Assembly (NCBI GenBank): GCA_035444285.1
Contig: DAOMOK010000019.1
Location: forward strand, 1 to 64,000
Direction: 5' to 3'
Length of the DNA: 64,000 nt
DNA from: CAADGU01 sp035444285
Lineage (GTDB): Bacteria; Chloroflexota; Anaerolineae; Promineifilales; Promineifilaceae
Shown here piece by piece: positions 63,528 through 64,000 of this stretch (position 1 is its first letter; every line of letters begins with the position of its first letter). Under the pieces are notes generated by a model that ran no database searches, was not told the origin of the DNA, and was given only the letters and a program-made list of their open reading frames with translations. Made by a program: the position numbers and the translations under genes.

Positions 63528-64000
63528 AAAAACAAAAGTGGATGGCGGCGAGGGGCCGGACCCATTGGCGACCGTAGAAACGTTTAATCCCAAAGTTGAT
63601 CTGGCGCGGGACACGGCCGTTGCCCCTGACCCCTCAGTCAGCACCCCCATTTCCCCCCTGGGGCCGCCAAAACCGGTGGTGGCTACAGGCATGGCCCCCT
63701 TTGCCAACCAGTTACAATTGGCGGAACAACAGGTGTTGGCGCTCAAACAAGAGTTGGAAGCGCGGGAAGCGGCCATGCGTGACCAGGAACGGCGGCTGTA
63801 TATGCTGGAAACGGCCGTGACCCAGGCCCAACAAACCGTCCAGGAACTACAAAAAGAACGCGAGGTGCGGCTGGCATTAGAGCGGGAACTGGCGGCGCTG
63901 GAAGTAGAAGTGCGTCAGGCGCAGCAGTCTGCTGCCGCATTGGAACAAGAGCGCGCCCGGCGCCTGGAACTGGAACGCGCCATTGCTACCCTGGAAGTAC
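63520..64000 (+). CDS. Coiled-coil protein, truncated by window end
   Basis: At least 160 residues, no stop before the window ends. The ATG overlaps the ParA stop codon by eight bases. A basic start (ARKTKVDGGEGPDP) and a Pro-rich stretch (PSVSTPISPLGPPKP) lead to a long heptad coiled coil (LALKQELEAREAAMRDQERR, LAALEVEVRQAQQSAAALEQ). Partner of the ParA-like ATPase by position. Confidence 0.8.
   Translation, partial: MARKTKVDGGEGPDPLATVETFNPKVDLARDTAVAPDPSVSTPISPLGPPKPVVATGMAPFANQLQLAEQQVLALKQELEAREAAMRDQERRLYMLETAVTQAQQTVQELQKEREVRLALERELAALEVEVRQAQQSAAALEQERARRLELERAIATLEV

Overview
The window is about 64 kb of a bacterial chromosome of moderate GC, with dense genes mostly in same-strand runs. 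The best guess for the source is a Chloroflexota bacterium (Anaerolineae/Ardenticatenia-like). This is inferred from the mix of a fused alpha-beta 2-oxoacid dehydrogenase E1, menaquinone synthesis (MenA), many NarL-type two-component systems, a receiver-CpaE fusion and spacers packed with short repeats. No rRNA, tRNA or ribosomal protein gene is visible, so the phylum is inferred only.

Layout: (1) 0.3-7 kb: malate dehydrogenase, an IS110-type insertion sequence, an SpoU RNA methylase, a gamma-carbonic-anhydrase-like protein, CtaG and an APH(3')-type phosphotransferase. (2) 7-13.5 kb: a 21-bp minisatellite, then a minus-strand sulfate assimilation cluster (precorrin-2 dehydrogenase, CysH, CobA, unknown, siroheme sulfite/nitrite reductase) behind a leader with an intrinsic terminator. 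(3) 13.7-18.5 kb: Ser/Thr kinase, nrfHA for nitrite ammonification, and a divergent NarL-type regulator with a GAF histidine kinase. (4) 18.5-29 kb: CBS proteins, dihydroorotate-dehydrogenase-like enzyme, DsbA-VKOR pair, DUF58, carboxylesterase, a second two-component pair, MenA. (5) 29-37.6 kb: E2 and fused E1, DUF1932 dehydrogenase, Eis-like acetyltransferase, DUF2085, receiver-CpaE fusion. (6) 38-49 kb: arginine cluster argC-argB-GNAT-argD-argA/argG-lipoprotein-argJ-small membrane protein-M28 peptidase-argH. (7) 49.5-53.4 kb: GntR/MFS and MBL/TetR/YrdB units with clear operators. (8) 53.4-64 kb: ComB, a foreign-looking EAD-TPR-HEAT protein, deaminase, toroid protein, SDR, PHP, metallophosphatase, ParA and a truncated coiled-coil gene.

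Two genome-scale patterns stand out. The octamer ACGGCCGT is scattered through genes and spacers far above chance, like the HIP1 palindrome of cyanobacteria; it is absent from the AT-rich EAD-HEAT gene. Second, several families of near-perfect hairpins and tandem phrase repeats fill the spacers, and some have entered coding frames. They form the linker between the halves of the sulfite reductase, the C-terminus of CysH, surface insertions in ArgJ and ArgD, the flexible linker of E2, and the stop-free junction that joins ArgA to ArgG. This resembles the Rickettsia palindromic elements that insert in frame into genes.

The other candidate of note is the IS110 leader, which has the position and a stem-loop expected of a bridge RNA.
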